Source: Macrostomum hystrix (Eukaryota > Platyhelminthes > Macrostomidae). Taken from it: 64,000 bases of DNA. This document shows positions 11,931-24,500 of the stretch, piece after piece (position 1 is the stretch's first letter; each line of letters starts with the position of its first letter). The position numbers were made by a program, and so were the translations under genes. A model generated the notes under the pieces. The model was not told the origin of the DNA, searched no databases, and saw only the letters and a program-made list of their open reading frames with translations. The DNA is taken from NCBI GenBank assembly GCA_950097015.1, contig CATNEN010000030.1, positions 417,501 to 481,500 on the forward strand. The letters are read 5' to 3'.

Positions 11931-12635
11931 GGTACTACTAGTTCCCACTTGCTGAAACAGACACAAATGACATATTCTGGAGACTTTGTGCGACAGAACC
12001 GAGAGTAGGTTTGTCACAGTCTAGCGAGTCTTATATCTGCTCCACATACTATTCAACTAGACACATGTGAGCCCAACGGACATAATACTAGCTTGGTGAT
12101 TAAATGGACAGTGCGAGAAATCCCAGGTAGCTGGGAAAGAGCAACCAAGGTAGGAGAGATAAGCTGCCTCCTCGGGTCTTCTTTAGTCGGAGGGCAGCTG
12201 CGCTCCATCAAAGAAGTGATTTACGAAGATCCGCTCCTGGCGCGAGACCAAAGCCTCTTCTGATCATAATAATAATTTTATTGTCACCTGTCGCAAAATG
12301 CTAGCGAGCATGTGCAGAGCTGTGCTTTCCCAGTACCCATGTGCCGCTAACCTTTATCGCTATATTTCTCAATCCTCTGAAGGAAAAGCATATTTTTACT
12401 AACTTCTTGGGCGGCTTCCTTGATCCGTTTCGTAGAGAAAATTAGGGGACACTCAGTACGTTTAGCTGTTTTCCAGATTCCACCACTGTCACGACACGAT
12501 TAAATGCGCACGTAACTAGAAATGCTCTTGGCCAATGCGAAAGCTCAGCTGCTAGTTCAAGCAGTTATTCAGACCAGCCACTCGAACTCATTGTCAGGGA
12601 CTCGCAATGCCAACCACCTGACACGAACTTCATGT
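11931..12635. other. intergenic, no gene recognised
   Basis: Unique AT-rich to balanced sequence; no supported coding, RNA or repeat feature. Confidence 0.4.
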
Positions 12636-14118
12636 ATCAGAGGACTAGCTCTTCCAGAGTACTAGCCCAGTCAGAGGACTAGATCTCTCAATGGACTAGC
12701 CCTGTCAGAGGACTAGATCTCTCAATGGACTAGCCCTGTCAGAGGACTAGATCTCTCAATGGACTAGCCTTGTTAGAGGACTAGCTCTGTCAGAGGACTA
12801 GGATTGTCAGAGGACTAAGATTGTCAGAGGACTAGGATTGTCAGAGGACTAGGATTGTCAGAGGACTAGCCCTGTCAGAGGAATAGGATTGTCAGAGGAC
12901 TAGGATTGTCAGAGGACTAGGATTGTCAGAGGACTAGCCTTGTTAGAGGACTAGCTCTGTCAGACGACTAGGATTGTCAGAGGACTAGCTCTGTCAGAGG
13001 ACTAGCCTTGTTAGAGGACTAGCCTTGTTAGAGGACTAGCTCTGTCAGACGACTAGGATTGTCAGAGGACTAGCTCTGTCAGAGGACTAGCCTTGTTAGA
13101 GGACTAGCCTTGTTAGAGGACTAGCCTTGTTAGAGGACTAGCCTTGTTAGAGGACTAGCCTTGTTAGAGGACTAGCTCTGTCAGACGACTAGGATTGTCA
13201 GAGGACTAGCTCTGTCAGAGGACTAGCCTTGTTAGAGGACTAGCCTTGTTAGAGGACTAGCTCTGTCAGACGACTAGGATTGTCAGAGGACTAGCTCTGT
13301 CAGAGGACTAGCCTTGTTAGAGGACTAGCTCTGTCAGACGACTAGGATTTTCAGAGGACTAGGATTGTCAGAGGACTAGCCCTGTCAGAGGAATAGGATT
13401 GTCAGAGGACTAGGATTGTCAGAGGACTAGGATTGTCAGAGGACTAGCCCTGTCAGAGGAATAGGATTGTCAGAGGACTAGGATTGTCAGAGGACTAGCT
13501 CTGTCAGAGGACTAGCCTTGTTAGAGGACTAGCTCTGTCAGACGACTAGGATTGTCAGAGGACTAGCTCTGTCAGAGGACTAGCCTTGTTAGAGGACTAG
13601 CTCTGTCAGACGACTAGGATTGTCAGAGGACTAGCTCTGTCAGAGGACTAGCCTTGTTAGAGGACTAGCTCTGTCAGACGACTAGGATTGTCAGAGGACT
13701 AGCTCTGTCAGAGGACTAGCCTTGTTAGAGGACTAGCTCTGTCAGACGACTAGGATTTTCAGAGGACTAGGATTGTCAGAGGACTAGGATTGTCAGAGGA
13801 CTAGGATTGTCAGAGGACTAGGATTTTCAGAGGACTAGGATTTTCAGAGGACTAGGATTGTCAGAGGACTAGGATTGTCAGAGGACTAGGATTGTCAGAG
13901 GACTAGGATTGTCAGAGGACTAGGATTGTCAGAGGACTAGGATTGTCAGAGGACTAGGATTGTCAGAGGACTAGGATTGTCAGAGGACTAGGATTGTCAG
14001 AGGACTAGGATTGTCAGAGGACTAGGATTGTCAGAGGACTAGGATTGTCAGAGGACTAAGATTGTCAGAGGACTAGCTCTGTCAGAGGACTAGCTCTGTC
14101 AGAGGACTAGGATTGTCA
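12636..14118. repeat. 17-bp minisatellite, ~87 copies
   Basis: Unit AGGACTAGGATTGTCAG with interspersed variants in which GGATTGTC is replaced by CTCTGTC, CCTTGTT or CCCTGTC. Variant types recur in blocks (for example CCTTGTT, CTCTGTC, GGATTGTC in order between 12940 and 13760). The right half (13750-14060) is nearly homogeneous for the GGATTGTC type, indicating recent local expansion. Confidence 0.95.
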
Positions 14119-17100
14119 TAGTATATTATATATTATAATTATACATTATAACCTTTTCGGGTGAAAAATAATTGATCAGCAGAATCAAGACCTTTTGGAA
14201 AATGAAGTCCAAGTGGCTGGCAGTCGTGCATGAAATCGTCATTTGTGATAGCAACACTGCCTCAATGCCTAAACAACTGTAATCTTTCCTCTGAATGAAG
14301 GAAAATACCTTAAAAAAATCAGAGGTATCACAAGACGCACTAACTAGCTTCCTCAGGTTACCTCATACTGGATGTTATTCTCTAGTCGACTGTTCCTCTG
14401 ATTAACCAGGTGGACCAGCTATCACTGTGGATGTCTGATCGACAGTACGGGGCGTATGTGGCCGTGACGTGTGCCGTGCCACATGCATTTGTTCAACCTG
14501 ATACTGCATGGTCACATCTTGGAATGAAAACGTAAACATTTGTTCGAGTGTGCAACTAGAAGCCAATACTAACAGGGGCCAATGCAACTGCTTTATCTAC
14601 GAACTATAAGCGTATGTAGCATTGTTAGAACTAATTGTTTCGAAAGAGAACATTTGACTATTTTCAATAGCTTTGTATAGCAGCTCAAACTAGCAGCTCA
14701 AACTAGCAGCTCAAACTACAATGGTCACTTGATAAACAAAGCAAAAAAACATAACTTATCGAAATCAAAATAGAATTTGGCGGTTAAAATTATTAAACAA
14801 TGTAAAGCTTAAAAATCTAAATTTGCCATGATAGATACTAGGATGCTTCGAACTTATGAAAGTAATCAAGTGGAAATTTGAGCTTGCTGAGTGTAATAGT
14901 GTCTTCATTCCTGAGCATTTGAAAGCTACGATGTTCATTCTTATATTCGTATGTCACTCTGCATATCATAGTTCAGAGATTGTAAGGTTAATGCTTGCTC
15001 ATGAGCAAAATAAAGCGAGCAACAGGAAAGTTCTCATTAATCTTTCTTGTTAGGAGATGTACAAAGTGGATAAAAACGACTAATTGGCTGCCATGCCAGG
15101 CAATTGCAGACTTATTCAAGTCCCTCTGCGCGCACGCGATGCAGGAAAGCAAGGCCGCGCTTAGGGGCAACAGAGGTGGTTCCCAGTTCCAGCTCACTGG
15201 ATGCGCTTAACCCATGCACCTCATTTTCGCATAACTTCTCCTCTTTACTGTCTGTTATAGAAAATTTGGAATTTAAGAGATCAGTTTTGGCTTGATCCCA
15301 TGCTCGCAAACCCTGCTAGTGTAGGGAGAAACAGTTGAGCTATCCGTGAGCCTCATTTGGGCTGAATCTAAGCGATGCACTCGTTAATGAGCGGAGGGCC
15401 GAGTGCAGCGTATGTTTACCAGAAATCTATTATTTACGTTGCCTGCTGGAAGCTAAAAAAGCGATTCTGCAAAGGAGCTGGTCGCGAAAATGGAGAAAAA
15501 TATGTGACAGGGACTCTGCAGGCAGGAAAACAGAATCTAGAATGCTTGATGGGAGCCCAATGAGTCTCTCAAGCTGTGAGGTGGGTCCGAATTCTTCACA
15601 ACGCCATTCGTGCAGTGGCCGCCGCGAATTTTTTTAGTCGTTGAACCATGAGAGAGATCTGGTGCAACTGCATGTGGATTTGTGGGTGAGGGTTGACCAA
15701 CTTGGATTGGGGAGTTTTTGGGTCACAGTTTGAAGTGAGTAAACAATTCCAGCCGGCTCCGGTGGGAAAGAAGGCCTGCTGCTGCAGTTTTTCGCCTGTT
15801 ATTCTCATTTAAGATCCTAAAGGCAGCTCCCTGCCAGCTAGAACTGAGCGCAAGTCAAGGCGGTGGGGCCGAAATTTCTAAAAATTAGCGTCATTTGGCT
15901 GGCGTAGAGTGGGAAAACCTCCGCATACATGCCATGAGATGTGCATTTTATAAATTAGTATTTGCTTGTTTTTGCAAGGAAACCTGCATCCCGTTTAAAC
16001 CTTTGGCGAAGCAAACTACATCCATATAATTTTTATAGCAGATTATATACATTGGAGAAAGATCATGGGAGCCCTTGATTCACGCGGCAACGTGCCAACT
16101 ATAAGCTACAACAATGCATTTGAATTTGACTGATCGGTTTAAACTAAGCCAAAAAATTTAATTGCAGCACACATACATTACCCTCACGGTAATATTGTAG
16201 AATGTAGACGATAAATTTCGATTTAACTCTAATTTTAATATGCACGATATGTCAATGTCACCCGACTCTGTCAATAAAAACTTAATCAACATAAAAATGT
16301 GCGTAATACATCGTAGCTCCGCGCCAACGACAAGTGGCCAATTGGAGGGGGCGTCGAATTGCGCGCTTGAGCTACAGTTCCCGAATGTGCTTCACGCCGC
16401 GACTTCGTCGCAGCTTATACATAGAAAATATGTCGATTAAAACGTCAAGAGCGAAATAAAACGTCGAGAGCGACCCTTTCTGTATACCTGCGGAGGTCTA
16501 CAGCAAGACGTCTTGCAGCGGCTCCGGACAGTTAGGCTTCGGTCCTGATGACATGCCGTCCAACAGCAAGAGTCACTCGTTTAGGACAGTAGGCTGCAAG
16601 TTACTCGCACACGAAGTCGCGCCCATTATATTGTTGCCAGGCACAGAATTTTTTTCATTTTAGTTCTGCGCTGATAATGTAAAGCTCTAGAAGGGCGAAG
16701 AGCGCTGCGTCGAGCTGTCCCTCCAGCGCCCCGGCCAGCGTCCAGATCTCAGCGTTGTAAAATTGCGCGATTTTTACAAAGTTCCGCCTATTCGACTAGC
16801 CAAATATCGTGGTATTTGGCGTGGTATAAATATCGTGGTATAACAAAATATATCAACCACATGAGTTGTTTTTTCCAAAGCCAAAGCGTTTACTGAATAT
16901 TATTTACAATAAATGTGTTTATAATGCAAAAATATATAAAACTAATCTAAATCAACTTATTATGGCTAAAAATATGAACTGGCATGAATCCTTATTTTTA
17001 CTTGAAATTAACTTTATTTTTATTTTCACAGCTTTAAATCTTCTTGTATAAACTGATACAATACAAGAACGAGTTTGTCGGTTTCTTGCGCGATGAAAAA

Positions 17101-18917
17101 ACAAAGAAAAAAAATTGTTTGTTAATTAATAAAATGAAAAATTTATATTTTTTTACTTCTCCTGTACACAACATGACATCAAATACTGAAATAGGATACT
17201 TTCATGTCTTTCTCTGTCAGTAAGCCTAGCGTCATATGCTTTATACAATCCATGCCTTTATATCTTATGTCTATGCCTATGTCTATAGAAGTTCTATGTA
17301 ACAAAGAAAATGAAGGCTCAAAGTTTCATAACTCGGTTAGTGTTATTGACTAGGCCTATGCCTATTTTATTCCACACCTCATCCAAGAAATTTTCAACAT
17401 GTTCAGAATAGTTTGTGCTCTTTCATTCGTTTTTTGCAAATGGATTAATATATTAATAATAAAGCTATGTCCGTGTTGTCCATGGATGCACTACAGATTG
17501 CTCAATCTCGGACTGATTGTGTCCGATGCTCCACAGAGTGAAAATAGTAGGGCCTATGCAAGCATGGTGCTGTCCCTCTTTTGAGTGGATGTCTAACATT
17601 TTTGCACAATCTTCGGATGCTTCAAATGCACAAGTTGACAAATGCTTGGCTAAGCTGGCTTGCATCTAAAGCTTAAAATTTACTGGCTTTGGTGATGCTT
17701 GCATGAGCATAGTTCTCATGTTGAGCCCATAGACATGCTCAAGCATTTCTATAGGCATCGTTGCATAAACTTGATGCAGAAAGAGTACAAAGCAAAACTT
17801 TCTTCATTGAAAGCCTTCAAAATGTCATCTTCTGTAAGTAGTACCTTGGGGGAACTATACTAAATGGCTCATAATTTTGAATGCAAGGAGACTGGCAAAA
17901 AATATTGCATAGATTAATAGATATAAGATATATAAATCCACTTTAAGAAAAGTTAAGGAAATTAATGTACCTGAATCCAACTATGAGCTACATTGAAAAT
18001 TCCTACCACTTTTTGGACATCCCTCATATTGACTATTGACATTGAATAGTCACATGAAAAAGTTAATTTATGCAAATATGAAGTATTACATTCCATGATG
18101 GATTGCTTGAGGCATTCAATAGACACATTTCTTTGAACTGATTATAGGTCAGTATTTTTTATATATTTTGTGCATAATTACATTATTATATATCAATTAT
18201 ATGCACATGCTGAAGCACTGTACAGTGGGCTTGTGTATTGCTATGCATGCCATTGCCAACCCTCCTGCATGACAGACCATGCCACGCAATTGTTTCTGTT
18301 TGCCAAATTTTCAAATGCACACCAGAAAATTCTGGACATGCACTAGATGATCTGGACTATAGGACCAAATGGCCATAGTGATATCACTTTTGCAAATAGA
18401 AAACTATTTTAGATGCTTCTCCAGGTCAATGTAAACACCAAAATAACTGCAATAAACTGAAATGGAGTAGGCCTACAAGAGACTAAAGTGGGACTGAAGC
18501 AGTAGTGTTTAATTAATAGTTTTTTAATATGCCAATGTAGAGCTGCCAATGTCTAGTTGATTTCTGAATTTCTAAAATCTTAATAGTAAATGAAATTTCT
18601 GTTATTATTATTAACATTATTATTGCTATTCTTATTTTTTGGTATTATTATTATTATTATTATTGTTATAATTTTTATTATATGCACAATCAAAAGATAT
18701 GCCCTTTTTGTATATTATTTTTTATTTATTAAAACTGCAAGTAACAATGAATCAAATAATAGTAAAAGAAAAGCAAGAAGGAAAGAAAGGCAAACAGTTT
18801 TCCATGATAAGAAAATAGAAAAATAAGTTAAATATGGAACCAGTTCTTAAGAACAAAATCAGTTTTTTGTCTTGTAAATCAGAGTATATTGTAAAATCAG
18901 ATATTGTCTATATTCAT
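14119..18917. other. long intergenic stretch, no gene recognised
   Basis: Mostly AT-rich, strongly so from 16850 to 18900. A 12-bp motif (CAGCTCAAACTA) is present three times in tandem at 14691-14718. A CpG-richer island lies at about 16300-16770. Open frames here (for example 18590-18826) are low-complexity or domain-free. No exon is supported. Confidence 0.4.
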
Positions 18918-19185
18918 ACATGCACAACCTCCCAAATCTTAGCCGGCCGTGTGACTTATTTTTTGCTCTCATTTGCGACTTAGTTCGTTTCATTGCTCTA
19001 TTTACTGACTTAGTTTGCTCTCATTTTCTCTCCCCTTTTTCCTTTTCTTCACACCTTCCTTTTTTGTCCCTTGGTCCCCCCTTTGATTTTTTTGCTCTTG
19101 GTCAATTGGTTTTTGCGACTTACCTTGCTTGGCCCTCGTTTCACCCGGCCAATTTGGCCGAGTCGGCCGGGTTTTGCACATGTAT
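18918..19185 (+). mobile_element. dispersed repeat C, copy 1
   Basis: About 270 bp shared with 57540-57845 in the same orientation. Landmarks: CAACCTCCCAAATCTTAGCC at the left, a pyrimidine-rich middle (CCCCTTTTTCCTTTTCTTC), GCGACTTACCTTGCTTGGCC, and TTGCACATGTATG at the right. The ends are imperfect inverted repeats (CATACATG at the left; complement of CATGTATG at the right), as in a small non-autonomous element. An open frame runs through it but has no protein signature. Confidence 0.75.
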
Positions 19186-19644
19186 GTATATATTGATACT
19201 GTATTATTGCATATATCATATAAATTGTATTATCATCACATTGTTACGCCAAAGTGAAGCATCAGCTATGCACTTTCTTTAATTTGAAATAGTCTTTATG
19301 AAATATGCAAGTTTTTCTGTCATTTTTGTCAAATTTAACTGTAAAATCAGTAAAAATCTGTCAGATCAGTAAGCATGATATTAAAAATATGTTTTTGCCT
19401 AGTTCAAGCTAGCAATAGCAATAGGTTTTAACTTATGATCAAATATTCAATTCATGATTAAAATTAGTTACTTTAATTTTTAGTTTAGAAAAGCTTAAAT
19501 AATAATTACTTTTCAATAGTTATATGAGTTTTTGTTTTATCATTTTGTTTTATAATGTAATATTTACATAAAAATTCTCTTTCGTTTTTTTATTTTTAAG
19601 CAATTATTTAGAAAACTTTTTCTCAAAAGTTCTACTAAATAATA

Positions 19645-19945
19645 ATTAATTATACATACACCTGCCCTAACCTGTCCCTGCCCTGCCCCATGTGCAGCTG
19701 GCAGAACAGTCGCAGCTATTGCATTATGTGTTATCATTAGGCTATGTATGACATTAGGCATTATGTTCAGTCCTTTGACTGGATGTGACACACCTACCCT
19801 CAATTACCCATCAGCTAGTGCTAGTACATATTTAAGAGCTGGGTGAATGAAAAAGTAATTTGTCTTTCTAGAGGACACCAATTGTTCTGGTGGAGTTGGG
19901 AACAGAACCGCTGACTTTCAATTCTCTGACACTATTAGCTCATTG
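19645..19945 (-). mobile_element. old, diverged SINE-A copy
   Basis: Recognisable by GCAGCTATTG, GTTCAGTCCTTTGACTGG, CTCAATTACCC, GAGCTGGGTGAA and GACACCAATTGTTCTGGTGG in SINE-A order. Many substitutions suggest an old insertion. It ends about 250 bp upstream of the SAMD1 exon. Confidence 0.75.
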
Positions 19946-20192
19946 TTTGTAACCCCTATTTTAATGGAAGCCTTCTGATATTGACATAAAAATATTGCAA
20001 GTTTCAAACCAAACAAAAACATTAATTGCAGTCTGTTTCGAAGCCTGTCTGACTGGGTTGCTAGCCCAGTGCACTTCATTCAACTGTTTCTAAACTCTCT
20101 GCGGGCAGGTTCGCCAGCTGTCCAGTACACCCTGAGTCTCACAATTTATCCGTATTGGTTCAAGATTTATTAAGTAAAAATTCTCAATTTAG

Positions 20193-21433
20193 ACCAGTCG
20201 ACTCCCTCGCCTGGGGAGGCTAGCACAACAGGCGCAATTGTGGAGACTCCAGTTGAGGAGAATGATGTCAGCGTGGCATTGGAGGCGGAGGCTGCGCCCG
20301 TCAGCGTGGCTGTTAGCGTCAGCGTCGCTCCTGGTCCAGTTGTATCTGCTGGACCTGAGGACCAGATCTGCACCTGGGTTGTGGAGGCCATGGACCGGTG
20401 CCAGCGTCAGAAGCGAAGGCGCGATCTCGACACCATCATTCGTTTCACCCTAAATAAGCACAGCGTAGGCGCTGAGACTGTTCGCCAGGCGATTCGCCGA
20501 ATGGAGGAGCGCGGCGTGATTGTCGGAGTGCCCATAGCCGACTACGTCAGCTACCGGATGACGGCCAAGTCCGCAAGCTGCGTCAGCGGCTCGATAGGCG
20601 GCGCCGCTGGCTCTATTGAGCGTCGGAATAAGCGTCGACGAAGCGGCCCAGATGGTCATTCGACGCCGCCAGTCAAGCGCCCGCTTGTGCCAGTGTATCC
20701 CAAATTGGATCCCGGCGATAGTATGCGCATGCCGCTCATGCCGCATGGCCGGCCAGTGGTTCTGCCAGCCAATTCCATTATGGTGTCGAAGCCGGCCCCG
20801 CTGCCATTGGCACCGCTGCAGCCGATGCAAAGACAACAATCCCTTCATCATCAGCAACAACAGCAGCATCATCATCCGGCTATGTCTCTACCAACCACTC
20901 TAACACCTGCTCCTGGAACGACCATTGTTCACGCATCATTTCAGCAACAGCAGCAGCCTCATCATCATCATCATCATCATCATCAGCACCATCAGCAACA
21001 GACGACTCCCATGTTTGTCACAGCGAAACTAACAATGGACGGAAATGTAATTGTTAGTGGCGACATTCACGAATCCGTTGTCGCATCCGCTGCAGCCGCG
21101 ACACCAGCGCCGCATGTTAACGGCGATTCGACTGTGCTAGCTTCAGATGTCAGCGGCTGCGTTATGGACGCTGAACCGGATAAAACTGCCGCTACAATGG
21201 AGGACACTCCCAGCGTGCTGGACTGGACAGTTGAAGAGGTGCGCGACTGGCTGAAATGCGAGGGCTACCCGGCCGAAGCTGACTGCTTTCTCAACGAACA
21301 GGTTGACGGCATCTCGCTAATGCTCATTAGGCGCATGGATTTGCTGACTAAGGTTGGCATTCGGTTGGGACCTGCTATAAAAATATTTGCCAAAATATGC
21401 GACCTGCAGACTCGCGTCTCGGCGCTATCTTGA
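20193..21433 (+). CDS. SAMD1: SAMD1 homologue (winged helix + SAM domain), main exon
   Basis: One long exon encodes about 413 residues. Near its start (about 20366-20560) is a SAMD1-type winged helix: TWVVEAMDRCQRQKRRRDLD, then IIRFTLNKH, VRQAIRRMEERG and VSYRM. A basic stretch (RRNKRRRSG), a long Gln/His-rich linker including an eight-histidine run near 20960, and a C-terminal SAM domain (about 21214-21430, LDWTVEEVRDWLK ... GIRLGPAIKIFAKI) follow. Vertebrate SAMD1 uses the winged helix to bind unmethylated CpG DNA and the SAM domain to oligomerise, acting as a nuclear chromatin repressor. The same role is inferred here. The acceptor (CAATTTAG) ends at 20192 and the exon begins inside a codon. 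No in-frame ATG precedes the winged helix except one within it, so a 5' exon with the start codon is missing. The stop is TGA at 21431. Confidence 0.86.
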
Positions 21434-21749
21434 TCGCTCTGAAATCCCACGCTTCATTCGGTTTCATATGTGCTCTTCATTCTTGGCTGAGCTAATCCTT
21501 TTTTATATGGATGATATAGAAGTGGCCTACGTAATGCTTTTATCCTGTAACACCCCTGGGGAATGACCACGGGGATATTTCAAATCCCCGCTGCCTACTT
21601 CGGATAGCTCCAAAACGCAATGACCGATTTTTGTGAAAATCTAAACATATGGATCAATTTTTTACGCCAATTACGATGAACTAACTTTAAAAGCCGTCGA
21701 GATATTCAGCGATTTCGTTGTCGAAGACCCTGGTGACATAGACAAATGA

Positions 21750-22545
21750 GAATGCTGAGTTCCATGAGAATCGCCTCCACTCCAACCACCATGAGAATCG
21801 CCTCCACTCCAACCCCCATGAGAATCGCCTCCACTCCAACCACCATGAGAATCGCCTCCACTCCAACCACCATGAGAATCGCCTCCACTCCAACCCCCAT
21901 GAGAATCGCCTCCACTCCAACCACCATGAGAATCGCCTCCACTCCAACCACCATAAGAATCGCCTCCACTCCAACCACCATGAGAATCGCCTCCACTCCA
22001 ACCCGCATGAGAATCGCCTCCACTACAACTCCCATGAGAATCGCCTCCACTACAACTCCCATGAGAATCGCCTCCACTCCAACCACCATGAGAATCGCCT
22101 CCACTCCAACCACCATGAGAATCGCCTCCACTCCAACCCGCATGAGAATCGCCTCCACTCCAACCCCCATGAGAATCGCCTCCACTCCAACCCGCATGAG
22201 AATCGCCTCCACTCCAACCCGCATGAGAATCGCCTCCACTACAACTCCCATGAGAATCGCCTCCACTCCAACTCCCATGAGAATCGCCTCCACTCCAACC
22301 CCCATGAGAATCGCCTCCACTCCAACCCCCATGAGAATCGCCTCCACTCCAACCCCCATGAGAATCGCCCAACAATCCAACACAGTTAAGAGTCGCCTCC
22401 ACTCCAACCCGCATGAGAATCGCCTCCACTACAACTCCCATGAGAATCGCCTCCACTCCAACCCCCATGAGAATCGCCTCCACTCCAACCCCCATGAGAA
22501 TCGCCCAACAATCCAACACAGTTAAGAGTCGCCTGCAACCCCGTG
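21750..22545. repeat. 27-bp minisatellite downstream of SAMD1
   Basis: About 28 units built on CATGAGAATCGCCTCCACTC plus CAACCAC, with CCC, CGC and TACAACTCC variants. A longer composite block containing CCCAACAATCCAACACAGTT occurs twice (about 22367 and 22503). Because 27 is a multiple of three and the unit has few stops, several frames stay open on both strands. I treat these as an artefact of periodicity. It may lie in the SAMD1 3' UTR. Confidence 0.93.
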
Positions 22546-23819
22546 AGAATCGCCTTATAATCCGGTAAATTTTTCAGATTGTGAATCAAACAGGCTTGCT
22601 ATTGTTGTGCTAGTTCATCATCTGCTTCACTGTTATTATTATTTTCATTCACTTTGTTCATCATTTTATTAGGTCTGGTATTTTTACTGGTATCATTTTT
22701 TAATCAGATTGTAAGCAGAATGAGAACTAGTACAGTTTAAGTTACAGGAAACTGCATACTTTACTTTAAGCTTTTTCATATTTTTAATATACTAATCTTT
22801 CGCGTTGAGTCTATTCTTTTGTTTCCAAAGAAATGACCCATTGTAAACTTCTCAGAAAACAGGGTAAAAATACAAAGCATAACTACTATTTCAACTGTTA
22901 CCTACTTACTCAAATAAGTAGTAATTGGCGCCATGTTTCTAGTTTTTGTTTGAATTTATTTTATTTAATCTCTTAGTTAATGTAAGGCATGATTTAATTG
23001 AGCACGCAGTCTCATCATTTAATTTTTTCACATAAATTTTGCTAGTTTGTTTGCGTTTCTTGATCGTCCCAGTTGAAAGATGAATTTATGAATTTGTAAA
23101 TATTTTTGTTTGAGCGCACGTTTATGTTCTAAACTGTTGTCTGTTTCATTTCTGTATTTAATTTTAGAACCGGTCACAACGTGACTGCTTCTGCTGCTGC
23201 TGCTGCTGCTCGATGTTTCGTTTTTGTGAATCAGCTGTTTAACTCGATCAGTGCTCAATACATTTAACATTTTTTATGATTGAATCTAATGCTGTAATGG
23301 CCCCTCTATTGTGAGCTTATAGCTATATACTAATTTTTATTGTACCTGACTCCTTCATATTGGCAATGCAATTATATTTATAAGTAAATTTCTCTTTTAA
23401 GAGTGAAATATTATAACACTTACCGCAATCTAGCCCTGTATAATTGCATCATATACTTACTGTTGATTGCTTGTCTTCGATATTTGCTTGTGTAAACCCG
23501 TTCCATATGATAAGTTGCGTTCTAGTTTTGTGCTTGATTTATTAACGATATGTGCATTGAAGTTTATGTGTAGTCTTGTCGTTGTTGTCTCATCTTTTAA
23601 CGTTTGTAGTATATTTGGAAAAATAAACAATTATATTATATTCTACAGTGAATTGTGCTTTTTGCAACTCAAATAAAAATAGGTAGTTTTTTTGTAACAA
23701 ACTACTATGCGACAGCTCGTGAAACGGTGTACAGATTTAGTTGAAAAACTTTTAATGACTAGTGTTTTACTTATTGGATCTTAAATTTATACTATCATAT
23801 TTTGAGTAGGAGAGCGGTG
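22546..23819. other. AT-rich intergenic sequence
   Basis: No supported gene. A CTG/CAG trinucleotide run of about seven units lies at 23189-23212. The rest is AT-rich with short, domain-free frames. Confidence 0.4.
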
Positions 23820-24500
23820 CAACATTTCTACACAAAATTGGTCTTACAAATCCCAACTCACCAAATTGATCTTCTGAATCCCAGCTCACCTAATTGGTCC
23901 TCCAAAAACCTACTACCCATATGAGTCTTCCAAATCCCAACTTACTAAATTGGTTTATCAAATCCCAATTGACATATCGGTCCCAATCCTAACTCAACCA
24001 AATCTGTCTTCCCAATCCTAACTCAACCAAATCTGTCTTCCCAATCCTAACTCAACCAAATCTGTCTTCCCAATCCTAACTCAACCAAATCTGTCTTCCC
24101 AATAATCCTAACTCAACCAAATCTGTCTTCCCAATAATCCTAACTCAACCAAATCTGTCTTCCCAATCCTAACTCAACCAAATCTGTCTTCCCAATCCTA
24201 ACTCAACCAAATCTGTCTTCCCAATCCTAACTCAACCAAATCTGTCTTCCCAATCCTAACTCAACCAAATCTGTCTTCCCAATCCTAACTCAACCAAATC
24301 TGTCTTCCCAATAATCCTAACTCAACCAAATCTGTCTTCCCAATAATCCTAACTCAACCAAATCTGTCTTCCCAATCCTAACTCAACCAAATCTGTCTTC
24401 CCAATCCTAACTCAACCAAATCTGTCTTCCCAATCCTAACTCAACCAAATCTGTCTTCCCAATCCTAACTCAACCAAATCTGTCTTCCCAATCCTAACTC
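23820..24500. repeat. 29-bp minisatellite (left of twin array before ELP2)
   Basis: Degenerate founder-like units occupy 23820-23990. About 18 near-identical 29-bp units follow, containing CCTAACTCAACCAAATCTGT and CTTCCCAAT, some enlarged by an ATAAT insertion. The sense strand is C- and T-rich. Each unit carries a CTAAC branch-point-like core and a short pyrimidine tract. Confidence 0.93.

Noticed and set aside
12636-14118. CRISPR-like regular array
   Set aside because: Units are contiguous with no unique spacers and the setting is eukaryotic; it is a minisatellite. The same applies to the other arrays.
16866-17665. Short frames in the AT-rich 17-kb region
   Set aside because: No domain, no splice context, composition typical of random AT-rich DNA.
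18590-18826. 78-codon frame rich in Leu/Ile
   Set aside because: It is generated by an ATT microsatellite-like stretch in very AT-rich DNA.
21671-22519. 282-codon minus-strand frame of a GGWSGGDSH-type repeat protein, plus frames on the other strand over the same array
   Set aside because: The 27-bp unit is a multiple of three without stops in several frames on both strands, so openness is automatic. There is no start or splice context and no unique flanking protein.
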